The notes under the pieces are model-generated. The model had not been told where the DNA came from. It ran no database searches and saw only the letters and a list, made by a program, of their open reading frames with translations. From Diphasiastrum complanatum (Eukaryota; Streptophyta; Lycopodiopsida; Lycopodiales; Lycopodiaceae), in NCBI GenBank assembly GCA_029204225.1, contig CM055100.1:7201948-7265947 (forward strand): a stretch of 64,000 bases of DNA, written 5' to 3'. This document shows, piece by piece, positions 54,601 to 64,000 of the stretch; within the stretch, counting starts at the first letter, position 1; each line of letters begins with the position of its first letter. Made by a program: the position numbers and the translations under genes.

Positions 54601-55550
54601 AAGTTGATGTTGCACACATATCTTCACAGATGTAGGCAGTCGAACCATTTTTGTTTGTTCTTTCTTCGCCCATCTTTGAGCTCTCAAGCTCCTCAACATA
54701 CGGAGAACTATTATTGTTCTCCTGTCTGTATTGTGCTGATCTGTTTCTTGGGTTCTAACGGCAATCCATGGCTGCATCACCCTTCTTATGGCAATGGATA
54801 CACTCAATCTTGGGATTAAGCCAGCAGGTATCTACTGTATGCCCGTCTCTTTTGCATCTCGTGCAGGTTTTCTTGTCAACATCTTGTCATTTCGACCTCC
54901 CTTTGGTCTTCCAGTTGCTTTTGCTAGTCCCCTCTGCTTGTTGGTCACGATTTTGCCTCTGATTCGACTCCCTCTTAGGCTTGAACTGTTTCTTTGATTT
55001 TTCTCTGTTACCATAGAGTGCCTGGTTAGAGCCATCTTTGTGATCAAGATGCTCTTTGGCCTCGACTTCCTCTCGAATCTCGACAATCGCCTTTTCGAGG
55101 TTCATGGTAGGATCTTTAGCATGGTTTGTGTCGTTTGGAAAGATCTGAGTAAGGCTCTCAACAGATATGTGAGCTGTTTCTCGATTGATATTGCATTTTC
55201 TGCTCCTGAGTTGTATAGTGATAGAAACAGATCCTTCATCTTTCTCACGAAAGAAGTGAGGTCTTTTCCATCCCGCTGTAGATTCGTCAGCTGATCTTCC
55301 AACATCATAATCTGACTTCTTGATTTTGTCTGAAATCTTGTGAGCAGTGCATCCCACATTTCCTTAGCCTTGGAGAGTGTAGCCAGGTCAAGTGTAAGGC
55401 TATCTTCGATGGAAGATGATAGCAAGGCTACTACCTTGTCGTTTTTCTCCCTCCATTCACGTAGCTCCTTGCTTGTTGTCATAGGCATGAGTCTTCTGTG
55501 CCATCCACCCAGGGGAAGAGTCCTTCGCCCTTGAGTATCAAAGATGTCTT
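54601..55550 (-). pseudogene. Copia family D gag (UBN2 type) with zinc knuckle
   Basis: On the minus strand the N-terminal frame (55102-55488) reads WREKNDKVVALLSSSIEDSL, ATLSKAKEMWDALLTRFQTK, MLEDQLTNLQRDGKDLTSFV, SIEKQLTYLLRALLRSFQTT, the UBN2-type gag of Copia. A basic linker follows, then CTRCKRDGHTVDTC (CX2CX4HX4C, 54824-54865) and a second, incomplete knuckle CIHCHKKGDAAMDC in which His is Asp/Ala. One frameshift lies near 55100. RNA packaging is the family role. Confidence 0.9.
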
Positions 55551-55729
55551 AACTTTTCAGGCTAGAAAGTGAGATCCTGAAGAATTAAGTATAGTGCAGA
55601 TCTTGTTCTGCATGCTGCTGATTGAAGCCATTGCTTCTTGAAGTCTGTTTTCTTGTTGATGGTTGATTGTCTGAATGCTTGGCCTCCTGGATCTGCTAGC
55701 TTCTCGGCTATGTCAGAATATGACAAGGC

Positions 55730-55742
55730 GACTCTGATACCA
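55730..55742 (-). other. Primer-binding site (tRNA-Met type)
   Basis: Reverse complement TGGTATCAGAGTC, one base off the usual site, about 180 bp upstream of family D gag. Confidence 0.9.
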
Positions 55743-55743
55743 T

Positions 55744-56351
55744 TGTTGTGAGTCGTGTGTTGCTCCGATACGACTGATGAGAATCGTGAGAAGAAAATTC
55801 ACAAAGCATTCGCGACTCTCTTTCGAGATTCGGATGGAGTTCAGGTGCATTCGCTGGGCACTGCCAGCTGAAACACTCCTACAATCCTCTAGAGAGTAGT
55901 CAGTTACTACTGATCTATGTCCATAAAATTAATACAACATTCGACTTCATCTCAACCAAGATGTGGAATTCAAAGGAAACAAGAAAACTCAGACATATGA
56001 AAGATAAGCAACATAAGCATTCGACATCCAAAATCAGACACAATCAGAAAAAAAATTAATCTATATTGATTTCTTCAGCGCAATGCATGGGAATCCACGC
56101 AGTGCGTTGGTGTGAAAGAAGCACGGTTCTCTCATGAGTAGTAGTCTTGCTTCACTAGCGGACAATTGGATCTTATGATCCTAGACAAAATTATCTTCTC
56201 ACACGCATGCGGATCTTCTGTCTGCGTTCGTTTTGATTGCTTACTACCATCAGACTTCTTTAGTGTCTCTTCTCTTAGTTACACTATGTATATCATGTTT
56301 TGATATATGTCAAGTACTATCCAATAAGTATGGTCTCTCTTGTAAACCTAA
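55744..56351 (-). repeat. Copia family D 5' LTR, interrupted
   Basis: Non-coding, right next to the primer-binding site (ends …gactcacaaca on the minus strand). It is cut at 56351 by the family C element, whose LTR starts there, so family C inserted into or next to it. Confidence 0.6.
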
Positions 56352-57079
56352 TGTTGAATTTCACATGTGTGGACTGTCCGCTACATGTACTTGTGATCTC
56401 CTAAGGTGTGTAGATGCACCAAGATCAAGACTAGATTGAGATTCAAGATCTATCTTTGAATCTATGGCAAAAACACACTACTACATGCATTCAATCACTT
56501 CCAACTCTCACTCACACGTGTGGGAAGTATTCAAAAAATAATCTAAGTAAAAACAAGCTGCTCTCCTCAGGTAGAGAGAGAAAAAACATCATGAGCTCTC
56601 AGTAGAGAGAGAAAGCTAGAAATCCAATAACTCACAAAATCCATGAAATCACCAAATCAGTTAGATCCAAAATGAGGAGTACAATGATACTAGTAGATCC
56701 ACGGGCTACCATTATGCTTAACTATGATTGGACCATACTTTGTCACCTCTTGATCCTACTGGACCATTGATCCATGCACCTCTTAATTCTATTGGACTAT
56801 ATTCAAGCACACCTCAATTTCCTATTGGACCTCACAAAGTTCCACCTCTAAATCCTATTGGACCTCTTGGAATTCATCAAACAACTCTTGTCTATACTTT
56901 AATTGGCACGTGTTTAGCCTCTTACTCTATTTTGGCTCAATAGTGGCATTACAAGTGGAAATGCATAATTTGCCATCTATGCCAAATTTAATCCTATCAA
57001 CATACTACACCTAGATGCTTGATGTAAAAAATATAAGACCCCTATATCTAACATAGATAATTTTTTTCAATTCTTCACA
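56352..57079 (-). repeat. Copia family C 3' LTR
   Basis: 728 bp, inverted match of 41288-41991. Minus reading starts TGTGAAGAATTGAAAAAA at 57079 and ends TTCAACA at 56352. Contains CACACGTGTG at 56513-56522 and CACATGTGTG at 56362. A polypurine tract lies at 57080-57092. Confidence 0.9.
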
Positions 57080-57092
57080 CTCCTAAAAAATT

Positions 57093-57560
57093 ATCTATGA
57101 ATATTTGAGCATTGATCTTGATATAACTCCAAGATTAGATCTATGCTTGATGAAGGCACTTTTGTTCAAAGGCTTGGTGAGTAGATCGGAAATACAAGAG
57201 GACAAGTTGACATGCTCCAAATAGATTTATCCTCCAATAAGCTTTTCTCTCACAAAATGGTGTGCCACTTCTATGTGCTTGCTTCTTGCATGAAATATGG
57301 GATTATCGGCAAGAGCTTGGGCCGAGATGTTATCACACTTGATCATTGGTAGATCATCCTCCTTGATGCACTTTAGCTCCATTAATAACCTCTTGATCCA
57401 AAGCACTTCTTTGGTAGTTGTAGTGAGTGCTTTGTACTCGGCCTCACATGAAGAGAGAGATATAGTATCTTGCTTTTTGGAAAGCCAAGATATTAGATTG
57501 CCTCCAAGAAAGATAGTTTATGCACTAATAGACTTTCGATCCATCTGGTCACTTGCAAAG
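57093..57560 (-). pseudogene. Copia family C RNase H, C-terminal part
   Basis: After a frameshift near 57545 the minus strand reads GGNLISWLSKKQDTISLSSC, EAEYKALTTTTKEVLWIKRL (catalytic Glu), PMIKCDNISAQALADNPIFH (Asp in CDN), ARSKHIEVAHHFVREKLIGG-stop and DLLTKPLNKSAFIKHRSNLG. Ends next to the polypurine tract. One stop and one shift separate it from the main pol frame, so the element is close to intact here. Confidence 0.9.
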
Positions 57561-59600
57561 TTCGAATCTGAGTAGCCAATAATGGATAGATCTTCACTTT
57601 TATAGAGTAGACCATAATCACAAGATGAAGATACATATCTTAGAATCCTCTTGGTCATCTTCCAATGATGGATCTTAGGATCTTGCATAAATTGACTCAA
57701 TTTGTGCACACAAAAACTTAGATCGGGCCTAGTAATGGTAATCCAAATCAAGGAGCCTACAAGACTCCTAAAAAGTGTGATGTCCTCAAAGGCTCTTTCA
57801 TCACCTTTATTAGGATCTTTTACAATTTGCTCCATTGGAGTATCTATGCTCTTAGAATTTTCCATATGGAATTTTTTCAACATAGAGTGAGCATATCTAG
57901 ATTGGCATATAAAGACATGATTTTCATAAAAATCAATTTCTATGCCTAAGATGTAATGCATCTCTCCTAGATCTTGCATTTTAAACTCACATCCAAGTGC
58001 TAGCTTGGTTTCATCAACTAGCTTGATACAACTTCCACAAAGAATAATGTCATCAACATAAATTAGAAGAATGACAATATTGCTATCAACAAACTTTAGA
58101 TACATGGAAGGATCATAGTCACTAAGAGTAGATCCTAGTGAGATAAGAAAAGAATTAAGCCTTGAATACCATGATCTTGGTTCTTGCTTGAGTCCATAAA
58201 GACTTTTGAAGAGCAAGCACACTTTGGACTCATCCTTGATGAATCCTTGAGGTTGTTCCATATAGATCTCCTCCTCAAGATAACCATTTAGAAAAGCATT
58301 GGATACATCTAATTGGAACACCTTCCACTTGAAAAAACAAGCAAGAGAAATAAGAATTCTTATTGTCACCATCTTTGCAATGGGTGCAAAGGTCTCCTCA
58401 TAATCAAGACCATGGATTTGAGCAAATCCTTTGGCACATAATCTTGCTTTATGCTTGTTGATGGTGCCATCATGATTGAACTTGATCCGAAATACCCACT
58501 TGCAACCAATCACATGCTTGTTGGATGGAGGATCCACAAGCTCCCAAGTATTGTTGGTGATCAATGCATCATACTCTTGCTTCATGGCATCATACCACTC
58601 CTTGGTATTGAGTGCCTCTTGTACATTCTTTGGCTCTTCATGAGAGACATAAAAAACATAATTAGTGGAATCAAGATCCACTTGTTTACCTTTGTCAACA
58701 TATGAGAGCCTCTTAGGCTCGGATCTATCTCTCATGGATCTTCTTGGTGAGAAAATCCGAGGAGAGTCTTCTTCAAATCTCGACCCCATCACATCATGAT
58801 TGTCTTCAAAATCAATAATTGATGATGCATCCATAGATTTCTTGATCTCGGCCTCTTCAAAAGATGAGTGTTGATCTTCATGAAAGACAACATCTCTACT
58901 TTCAATAACTTGAGAAGTAGAGAGTATAAAGACTCTATAGGCCTTCTTGGTGGATGAGTATCCAACCATGATCCCTTTACATGCACTAGGATCTTCCTTC
59001 TTCCTTGTTTCCAAGGGAATATGGACAAAGAATAAGCATCCAAAAACTTTAAGGTGATCAACCTTAGGCTTCTTCAAAAATAAGATTTCATATGGTGACT
59101 TTCCTCCAAGAGCTATATGTGAGAGCCTATTGCAAAGATAATTTGCACAATTAATGGCTTCTCCCCAAATATCTTTGGGCAAAGATGCCTCAATTCTCAT
59201 AGATTTTGCACATTCACAAAGAGATCTATTCTTTCTCTCGGCCACTCCATTTTGAGATGGAGAGTAGGCACAAGAGAACTCTCTTTTAATGCCTTCAAGC
59301 TCACAAAAATCTTGAAATTTATTGAAGATATATTCACCACCTCCATCACTTCTAAGAGCTTTAATCTTGAATGAGAATTGCTTCTCTACATAAGCTTTGA
59401 AAATAAGAAAATGATCAAACACCATAGATTTAGAAGCAAAAAGATATATCCAAGTGAATCTTGTGTAATCATCAATGAAAGTAACAAAACAAGTGGCTCC
59501 TCCCTTGCCTGTAGTTGATGAGAAATGCACATCTGAGTGGATTAACTCTGAAGGATGCTTGCTTTTGATAGAAGATCTTGTAAAAGGATTTTTAAAAAGA
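57518..59600 (-). pseudogene. Copia family C integrase-RT-RNase H, long open frame
   Basis: The open minus frame is 754 codons (57518-59782). From about residue 65: KSKHPSELIHSDVHFSSTTG (Asp 1), FIDDYTRFTWIYLF, LRSDGGGEYIFNKFQDFCEL (Asp 2), YSPSQNGVAERKNRSLCECA (Glu), KAYRVFILSTSQVIESRDVV, then RT with GCKWVFRIKFNHDGTINKHK, QLDVSNAFLNGYLEEEIYME and LLIYVDDIILCGS (YVDD at 58049-58060), and early RNase H. All DDE and YVDD residues are present. The first 60 or so codons are not Copia: they come from the Gypsy family G leader. Gag, protease and the zinc finger are missing, so it is a pseudogene despite the open frame. Confidence 0.9.
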
Positions 59601-59795
59601 TAGTCGTTATTTGAGTGCCGAAAAGTAAGTATTCGCGATAGATGAATAAGATAGTTTAAAGATAGTTCTTTAGAGCATGCTTTACGGAAACTCAGCAAAT
59701 GACTATAATGCACTAGAGCGTCTGTCTGATCAGAGAGAAAGTCATGAAATGCGTTTGAGATTGTTAGCAGACTCCAGATCACTCACACTCAGCAG
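59601..59795 (-). other. Gypsy family G leader fragment
   Basis: About 195 bp between the LTR and the Copia integrase. By position it is the 5' leader after the family G LTR. It supplies the first codons of the long Copia frame. No recognisable primer-binding site directly follows the LTR. Confidence 0.45.
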
Positions 59796-60299
59796 TGCGG
59801 AGAACAGAGATAAGGGAGAATAACTCATAGAACTCTATTCACTTCTTCAATCTCTTACATAAGCATAAACTCTTCACTCTCGATGATCGAGACTGAAGTG
59901 TGAGATCAATATATGTTCTACGGGGCAAACAAACACACCTCTAAAACAACAGGTGCGTCGCTCCCGCGAAAGGGTATAGTTAACGATTAGACTGAGAATA
60001 CGTTCACCTATACCATAGGAGGTATACTTAGCTATGAGTTAAAGTTACTCTAGTTTATCATGTCTTTTCGTATCTAGTCGTTTCATATGGACAACCTAGT
60101 AAAGGTTGTCCAAGACAATGTCTTTTCCTTCAAAAGGTCTTGCCCTTAATTACAAGGCAAGTACTTAGGAGGTATATTCCCGAAAAATGGCTTAGGCCTC
60201 TTCATGATTTATACTTATCTAGGTCATATCTTCATTTTCGAGTATATCATGCCATATTTATGTTGATATTTTAATTTTTTACATTTTCGTGGCATCACA
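59796..60299 (-). repeat. Gypsy family G LTR (5' LTR position)
   Basis: 504 bp, TG…CA, about 90% like 34201-34702 in the same orientation. Flanking 5-mers (agcag and gtggt) do not match, so it is not a clean solo LTR. Confidence 0.85.
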
Positions 60300-60485
60300 G
60301 TGGTTTTGTACAGACAACAACCATACATAATCATTTCATTCAAGTTTGATCAAGTTCTATTAGTGTTTGCATCTTAAATTGTGTGTAGATGCTGATTTTT
60401 CTACATTGGTGAGATTGGTAGTGTATTTCTCTTTTTAACCAAAGATCATTCAAGTAGATTGGATCTTAAGGATCTAAAATACATG
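60300..60485 (+). repeat. Copia family B LTR fragment
   Basis: Matches the reverse complement of about 11742-11927 (…catttcattcaagtttgatcaagtt…ggatcttaaggatct). Lies directly against the Gypsy LTR. No primer-binding site follows. Confidence 0.75.
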
Positions 60486-60967
60486 AAATATCCACAACAG
60501 CATTTTCTTTGACTCAAGTGCAAATGCATGAGAAATTTTAGGTCGCCTATGCTCATCACAAGGGCAAGCTGCAAGCCTCAATTGCTAGCCCACAAATATT
60601 GTTTGAGTGAGAGATTGAGTCTTGAGTGTGAGAGTGCATCTTCTAAATTGTGTGTGCCAATAATTTTACGGCTTATAATTGTACTTTAACAACCATCTCA
60701 TATTGGCATTAACCTCTATTCAAATTGTCCATGTGGTAAAATAAAATTCCTTTCAAATGGATCTAAGGAATGGTGATCTGTATGGCTTTCCTTAACAATC
60801 AAATTAGATTTCAAACAAGAAAATCCACTCAAATAAAACAAGAACTCTCCCAAATTAACCCTAAAATGCAATTTTAACCCTATTATGCCAAAAAAAAAAA
60901 TGCCTAAATGCAAGCTAACATTCATCCATAGGTCAAATAGATGGTGAAAACTAAAAAAATGGCGTAA
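60486..60967. other. Gypsy leader-like non-coding stretch
   Basis: Lies downstream, on the minus strand, of the primer-binding site at 60968. A frame ending DHHSLDPFERNFILPHGQFE (60716-60790) might be the start of gag or a leader ORF but is not recognised. Confidence 0.3.
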
Positions 60968-60986
60968 CTCCCTCGCAACGGCGCCA
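60968..60986 (-). other. Gypsy primer-binding site (tRNA-Asp type)
   Basis: Reverse complement TGGCGCCGTTGCGAGGGAG, close to the TGGCGCCGTTGCCGGGG site used by plant Tat/Athila-type Gypsy elements. The element's 5' LTR should lie to its right. Confidence 0.8.
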
Positions 60987-61690
60987 AACTTGTAGTGGGT
61001 GTATTTCCTATCCACCCTCAACCCCAGATCCAAGCACTCAAGCATCAAGGAGATGAAGAGGACCAACTAGTTGTCACGCGGTGATTCGTTCCCATGACTG
61101 CGATAGCATATTTCATAATCAAGCAAAGCATGTGATTCATGTCTAACACTAAGCATTAACACTCAAATCCATTAACATTAGCAATTCACACTACATCCAT
61201 TAACACTAGATCCACAACAATGATAGAGACTTACCCTTTTCTCTCTCTCTCTCTCTTTATCTCTCATAAAAAGTATAACAATAAACAATCCCAATAAGCA
61301 TCAAATCCAAAAATTAGCAAATCCAAAGAAAACATGAGAGTTAGAGGAGGAAAGATGAAGAGCAAGGACATTCCATATCCATTCCACAAGAGGCCCAACC
61401 TGCTTGTATTGAAATAAATAGTGAAAGTGTACAATAAATTGAAACTGCCATTCTATATAGTGGATTTTAGGGCTTTGGCCTCAAATCCTATTGGCCAATT
61501 TCTACCCTAATTATTTGAAATTCAAAAAGTAGAGAGAACTTATTTCAAAAATTGGAGGGAACCAATTTGAATTTGAAATTTGAGGGGAACCCTTTTTATT
61601 TACTAACTTGACTATTAGGCCCCACGACATTAAAAGTCCCGCAAAAGGCCTAAAGTCCTTTTATTGATTTTTAACTAGTCAATTAGCTAT
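60987..61690 (-). repeat. Probable Gypsy 5' LTR
   Basis: Non-coding, right of the primer-binding site. Contains a (CT)n run at about 61239-61260. The outer end was not found; no second copy in this window. Confidence 0.4.
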
Positions 61691-62564
61691 GTGATCATCG
61701 GCCCTTGGACGTACACACGTAGGGTGCCAAATCTCTCTCACTTATTAACTTTGATTAGGGTTGTCTCGATATACGCAAACCCTCCAACAACAAGACCCTT
61801 TGCAGTCCTAATATCAACATGTAGTACATTCAACACACCTGCAACAGATCCAGATGGTTCCCATTCATTTATATTGGAAAGATAGAAATCTGCAATAGAA
61901 AAATAATCAAATTAGTACTTTAGAAATAAATGATCCAAAATGAAAACAACATAAGTACAAATAATATATCAATACTCACAGTTGCTTTTTTGTGATCATG
62001 ACAATTTAGTCCTTGCACATTTACCTCTGAATGCATATACACATGTTGAACTAATTTTTAAGATATAGATTTTCCTCTTGATGCATCAAAACACAAGAGT
62101 TTTTTGAATACCTTTGGGCACCCATAATCCTTTGTCATCTTCTCATTGAAAAAAAGCACATAGTCTATTGAGGAGTACAGTTTTCTTGATGGCGCCATTT
62201 ATTATGTATAGAAAGCTAGCTTGTTGAGAATCAGTGTAAGCAAAATTTTTGAGACATTGAGCTTTTTGGCGCTATGAATTAACTCTAGTTAGCTAGTAAA
62301 CCATGATGTGACAAGGTATTCTCATTAAAGTTGCCTCGATCTGCTCATTTTAACTCTGCATTGCCTTCTGACATATCCATTTTAAATTTGGTTGGGTCTC
62401 TTCAAACAATGATGAGTTGGAAAGGCAAGCCTCAACATCCAGTAGCATTTCCACATTCTGCCTGATGAAAACATTTATTTATTTAAATTTTTTTGTTTGT
62501 TTATTTTAATTCGAAAAAAACTATGTAACATAGAAGCCTGATATCAGTAGTTCTATTGGTCTAC
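61691..62564. other. Non-coding stretch
   Basis: No gene or known repeat recognised up to the start of repeat R copy 2. Confidence 0.4.
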
Positions 62565-64000
62565 ATGGCAACACAAATGAGAATAAATAAAAAGACATCT
62601 TTTAGAAAGGCCCCTCTTCTTCCTCTAATGTTTATAGGTGGCGAACTCTTTCCCAAGCTTGATATAGTTAAGACTTGCATTATTTTGCTCGCATCTCTTA
62701 AGGGTGTTAGGAGGAGTATGATGTATTGGAGAATGGTCTTTGTACATGGTAAAGTGGTCGACCTATTATAAGGAGGTCGTTAGGCCAAGCCATAATTGAA
62801 TGGTCATTGAATTGAGTGTAAAGTTTATCTTTTTTAAATGCAAATCATGGCGAGGATGGCCTTTTTTGATGGCTAAAGTGCTTTTTTGAGTCTCAATTAT
62901 GCATCTTTATGAGTTATAACATGTCCTTGAAATCTTTTCACAACCTTTTTATGAGCACAATGTCATGTAAAATTTGGTTTATGGACTTTTAGATTTCATA
63001 ACATCCCAAAATAATAGGTGAGTTCATTATCAAATTGTATAATATGCAACAAAAAAGCAAGTGACGATAGCTACCTTCAAAGTTAATATGTGAGATTCAT
63101 GAATGTTTTTATGGGTTCATGGATTCACCCAAATAAAATTAGCACATAATGTTAACCTTTGCATGATTTAATGGGGGGGGAGGGGGGAGGTCACCCTCCA
63201 AGGCCATCTATCGGGGAAGGCCCTTCGGCCGAGGGTGCTTCCCATAGCGGAATGGCCGAGGAGGTGATCTTTTACAACGTGAAAACTTTTTTAACTTTTA
63301 TTTTTCTTCCTTTTTTTGCCGTATTTTATTTTACATGCACTTTCTACACGAAAGGTCATGTGAATGTTTTTTTACATGCACCTTCCACATCTCGGAAGGT
63401 GCACGTAAAAAGCTTTGGAAAAAAAGGAGGCATAGAAATTAGATTTTGTGAGGCACCTCCTTTTTGGCCCTACCTTGTTTTTGCAAGGAAGCAATCATTT
63501 CAAACATTGACATGCTTGTGCTTTGGCTTTAATTCACATGAATAAATAAAAATGTGAGCTTGACATGTGGATATTCTAAATAAGTTATTTATCTTTTCTA
63601 GGTTTTTTTTTAAATATCTTGAAAAAATATTACTATATTTGCTTTTTATTTGCAATTTATTTTAATTTCAAGGATAAAATTCAATGTAATGTTGCCAGTG
63701 CATGTTTTAGAGGTTTCAGAGTACACCATGGGATTCAAGATTCAGTTCCAAGATCACATGCTTGCATGTACATGCGTTGTGATGGCACATTGTGTGTGAA
63801 TGTTGATTCTAGCCATGGCCTTCCTTCTTGCCTTTTGATTCCTGTGTAGCAGAATCCTCTTATGCTCTACAAATGCCATCCCTACATAGTGGCAAGGTCC
63901 GAAAGGACAAGTATCAATACTCAAAGCAATGTAGGTAGGAATTTCTCTTTCCAATATATTTTGCCTGCTTCCAGACATAGATGACATCTAGATTCATATC
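62565..64000. repeat. Unclassified dispersed repeat R, copy 2
   Basis: Same unit and orientation as 45736-47168. It runs off the window, so its right end is unknown. Hairpin at 63377-63403; G-run at 63172-63188 and ccttcggccgagg block as in copy 1. The minus-frame segment WKQAKYIG/SRQNILE…CPF(E/G)PCHYVGM(T/A)FVE is recognisable in both copies near the right end. Confidence 0.75.

Noticed and set aside
59796-60299. Solo LTR
   Set aside because: Flanking 5-mers differ (agcag, gtggt) and a leader follows on one side, so it is a truncated 5' LTR, not a clean solo LTR.
1-64000. CRISPR array, bacterial operon or phage-like system
   Set aside because: No regularly spaced identical repeats of 25-40 bp with unique spacers, no ribosome-binding sites, and all recognisable genes are plant retrotransposon genes.

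Overview
This window is nuclear DNA of a land plant, from a stretch made almost entirely of decayed retrotransposons. The evidence is the set of plant-type Ty1/Copia, Ty3/Gypsy and L1-like LINE fragments, the many primer-binding sites of the form TGGTATCAGAGC (initiator tRNA-Met), one TGGCGCCGTTGC-type site, long AT-rich non-coding stretches, and almost no open host gene. I cannot name the species. I recognised no intact host protein-coding gene, tRNA, rRNA or CRISPR array.

Layout. 1-2.8 kb: a gag-only LTR element on the minus strand and non-coding sequence. 2.9-6.3 kb: a Gypsy RT fragment, then several plus-strand Copia scraps (RNase H tail, LTR, two RT pieces, integrase C-terminus). 6.3-10.6 kb: a minus-strand Copia element (family A), gag to RNase H with most of RT deleted. 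10.6-13.4 kb: Copia RNase H, LTR (family B) and integrase remnants, minus strand. 13.4-18.6 kb: a LINE with poly(A) tail, plus strand. 18.6-21 kb: AT-rich, nothing coding. 21-25.6 kb: Gypsy family G, plus strand, with an extra third ORF after integrase and a spacer full of TTCnnGAA motifs. 25.6-27.7 kb: Copia, minus. 27.7-28.6 kb: second copy of the gag-only element. 29.1-29.25 kb: a perfect-phase 10-bp tandem repeat. 29.3-31.6 kb: Gypsy RT-RNaseH-integrase, minus. 31.6-34.2 kb: second copy of Copia family A, plus. 34.2-40.6 kb: second copy of Gypsy family G, minus, with 3' LTR, ORF3, protease and gag. 41.3-42 kb: Copia family C LTR. 42.9-45.2 kb: a CCHC gag-like ORF and an unrecognised intron-containing gene or pseudogene. 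45.7-47.2 and 62.6-64 kb: two copies of an unclassified dispersed repeat. 49-49.3 kb: a GC-rich island with a (GA)n run. 50.8-52.7 kb: Copia and gag-only fragments. 53-56.3 kb: Copia family D, minus. 56.35-59.6 kb: Copia family C, minus, with a 754-codon open pol. 59.6-60.3 kb: an LTR and leader of Gypsy family G. 60.3-62.6 kb: LTR scraps and a Gypsy primer-binding site.

How it fits together. Elements of at least eight families are inserted into one another, truncated and recombined. Several have lost exactly the reverse-transcriptase core, and two families are present twice with complementary or shared lesions, which lets the original gene order be inferred. All genes here would act in retrotransposition, and nearly all carry stops or frameshifts. 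The most notable signals are the shared 67-bp duplication in integrase of both family A copies, the heat-shock-element-like array in Gypsy family G, the gag-only family with three copies, the decamer repeat at 29.13 kb, and the palindrome CACACGTGTG recurring in unrelated LTRs.
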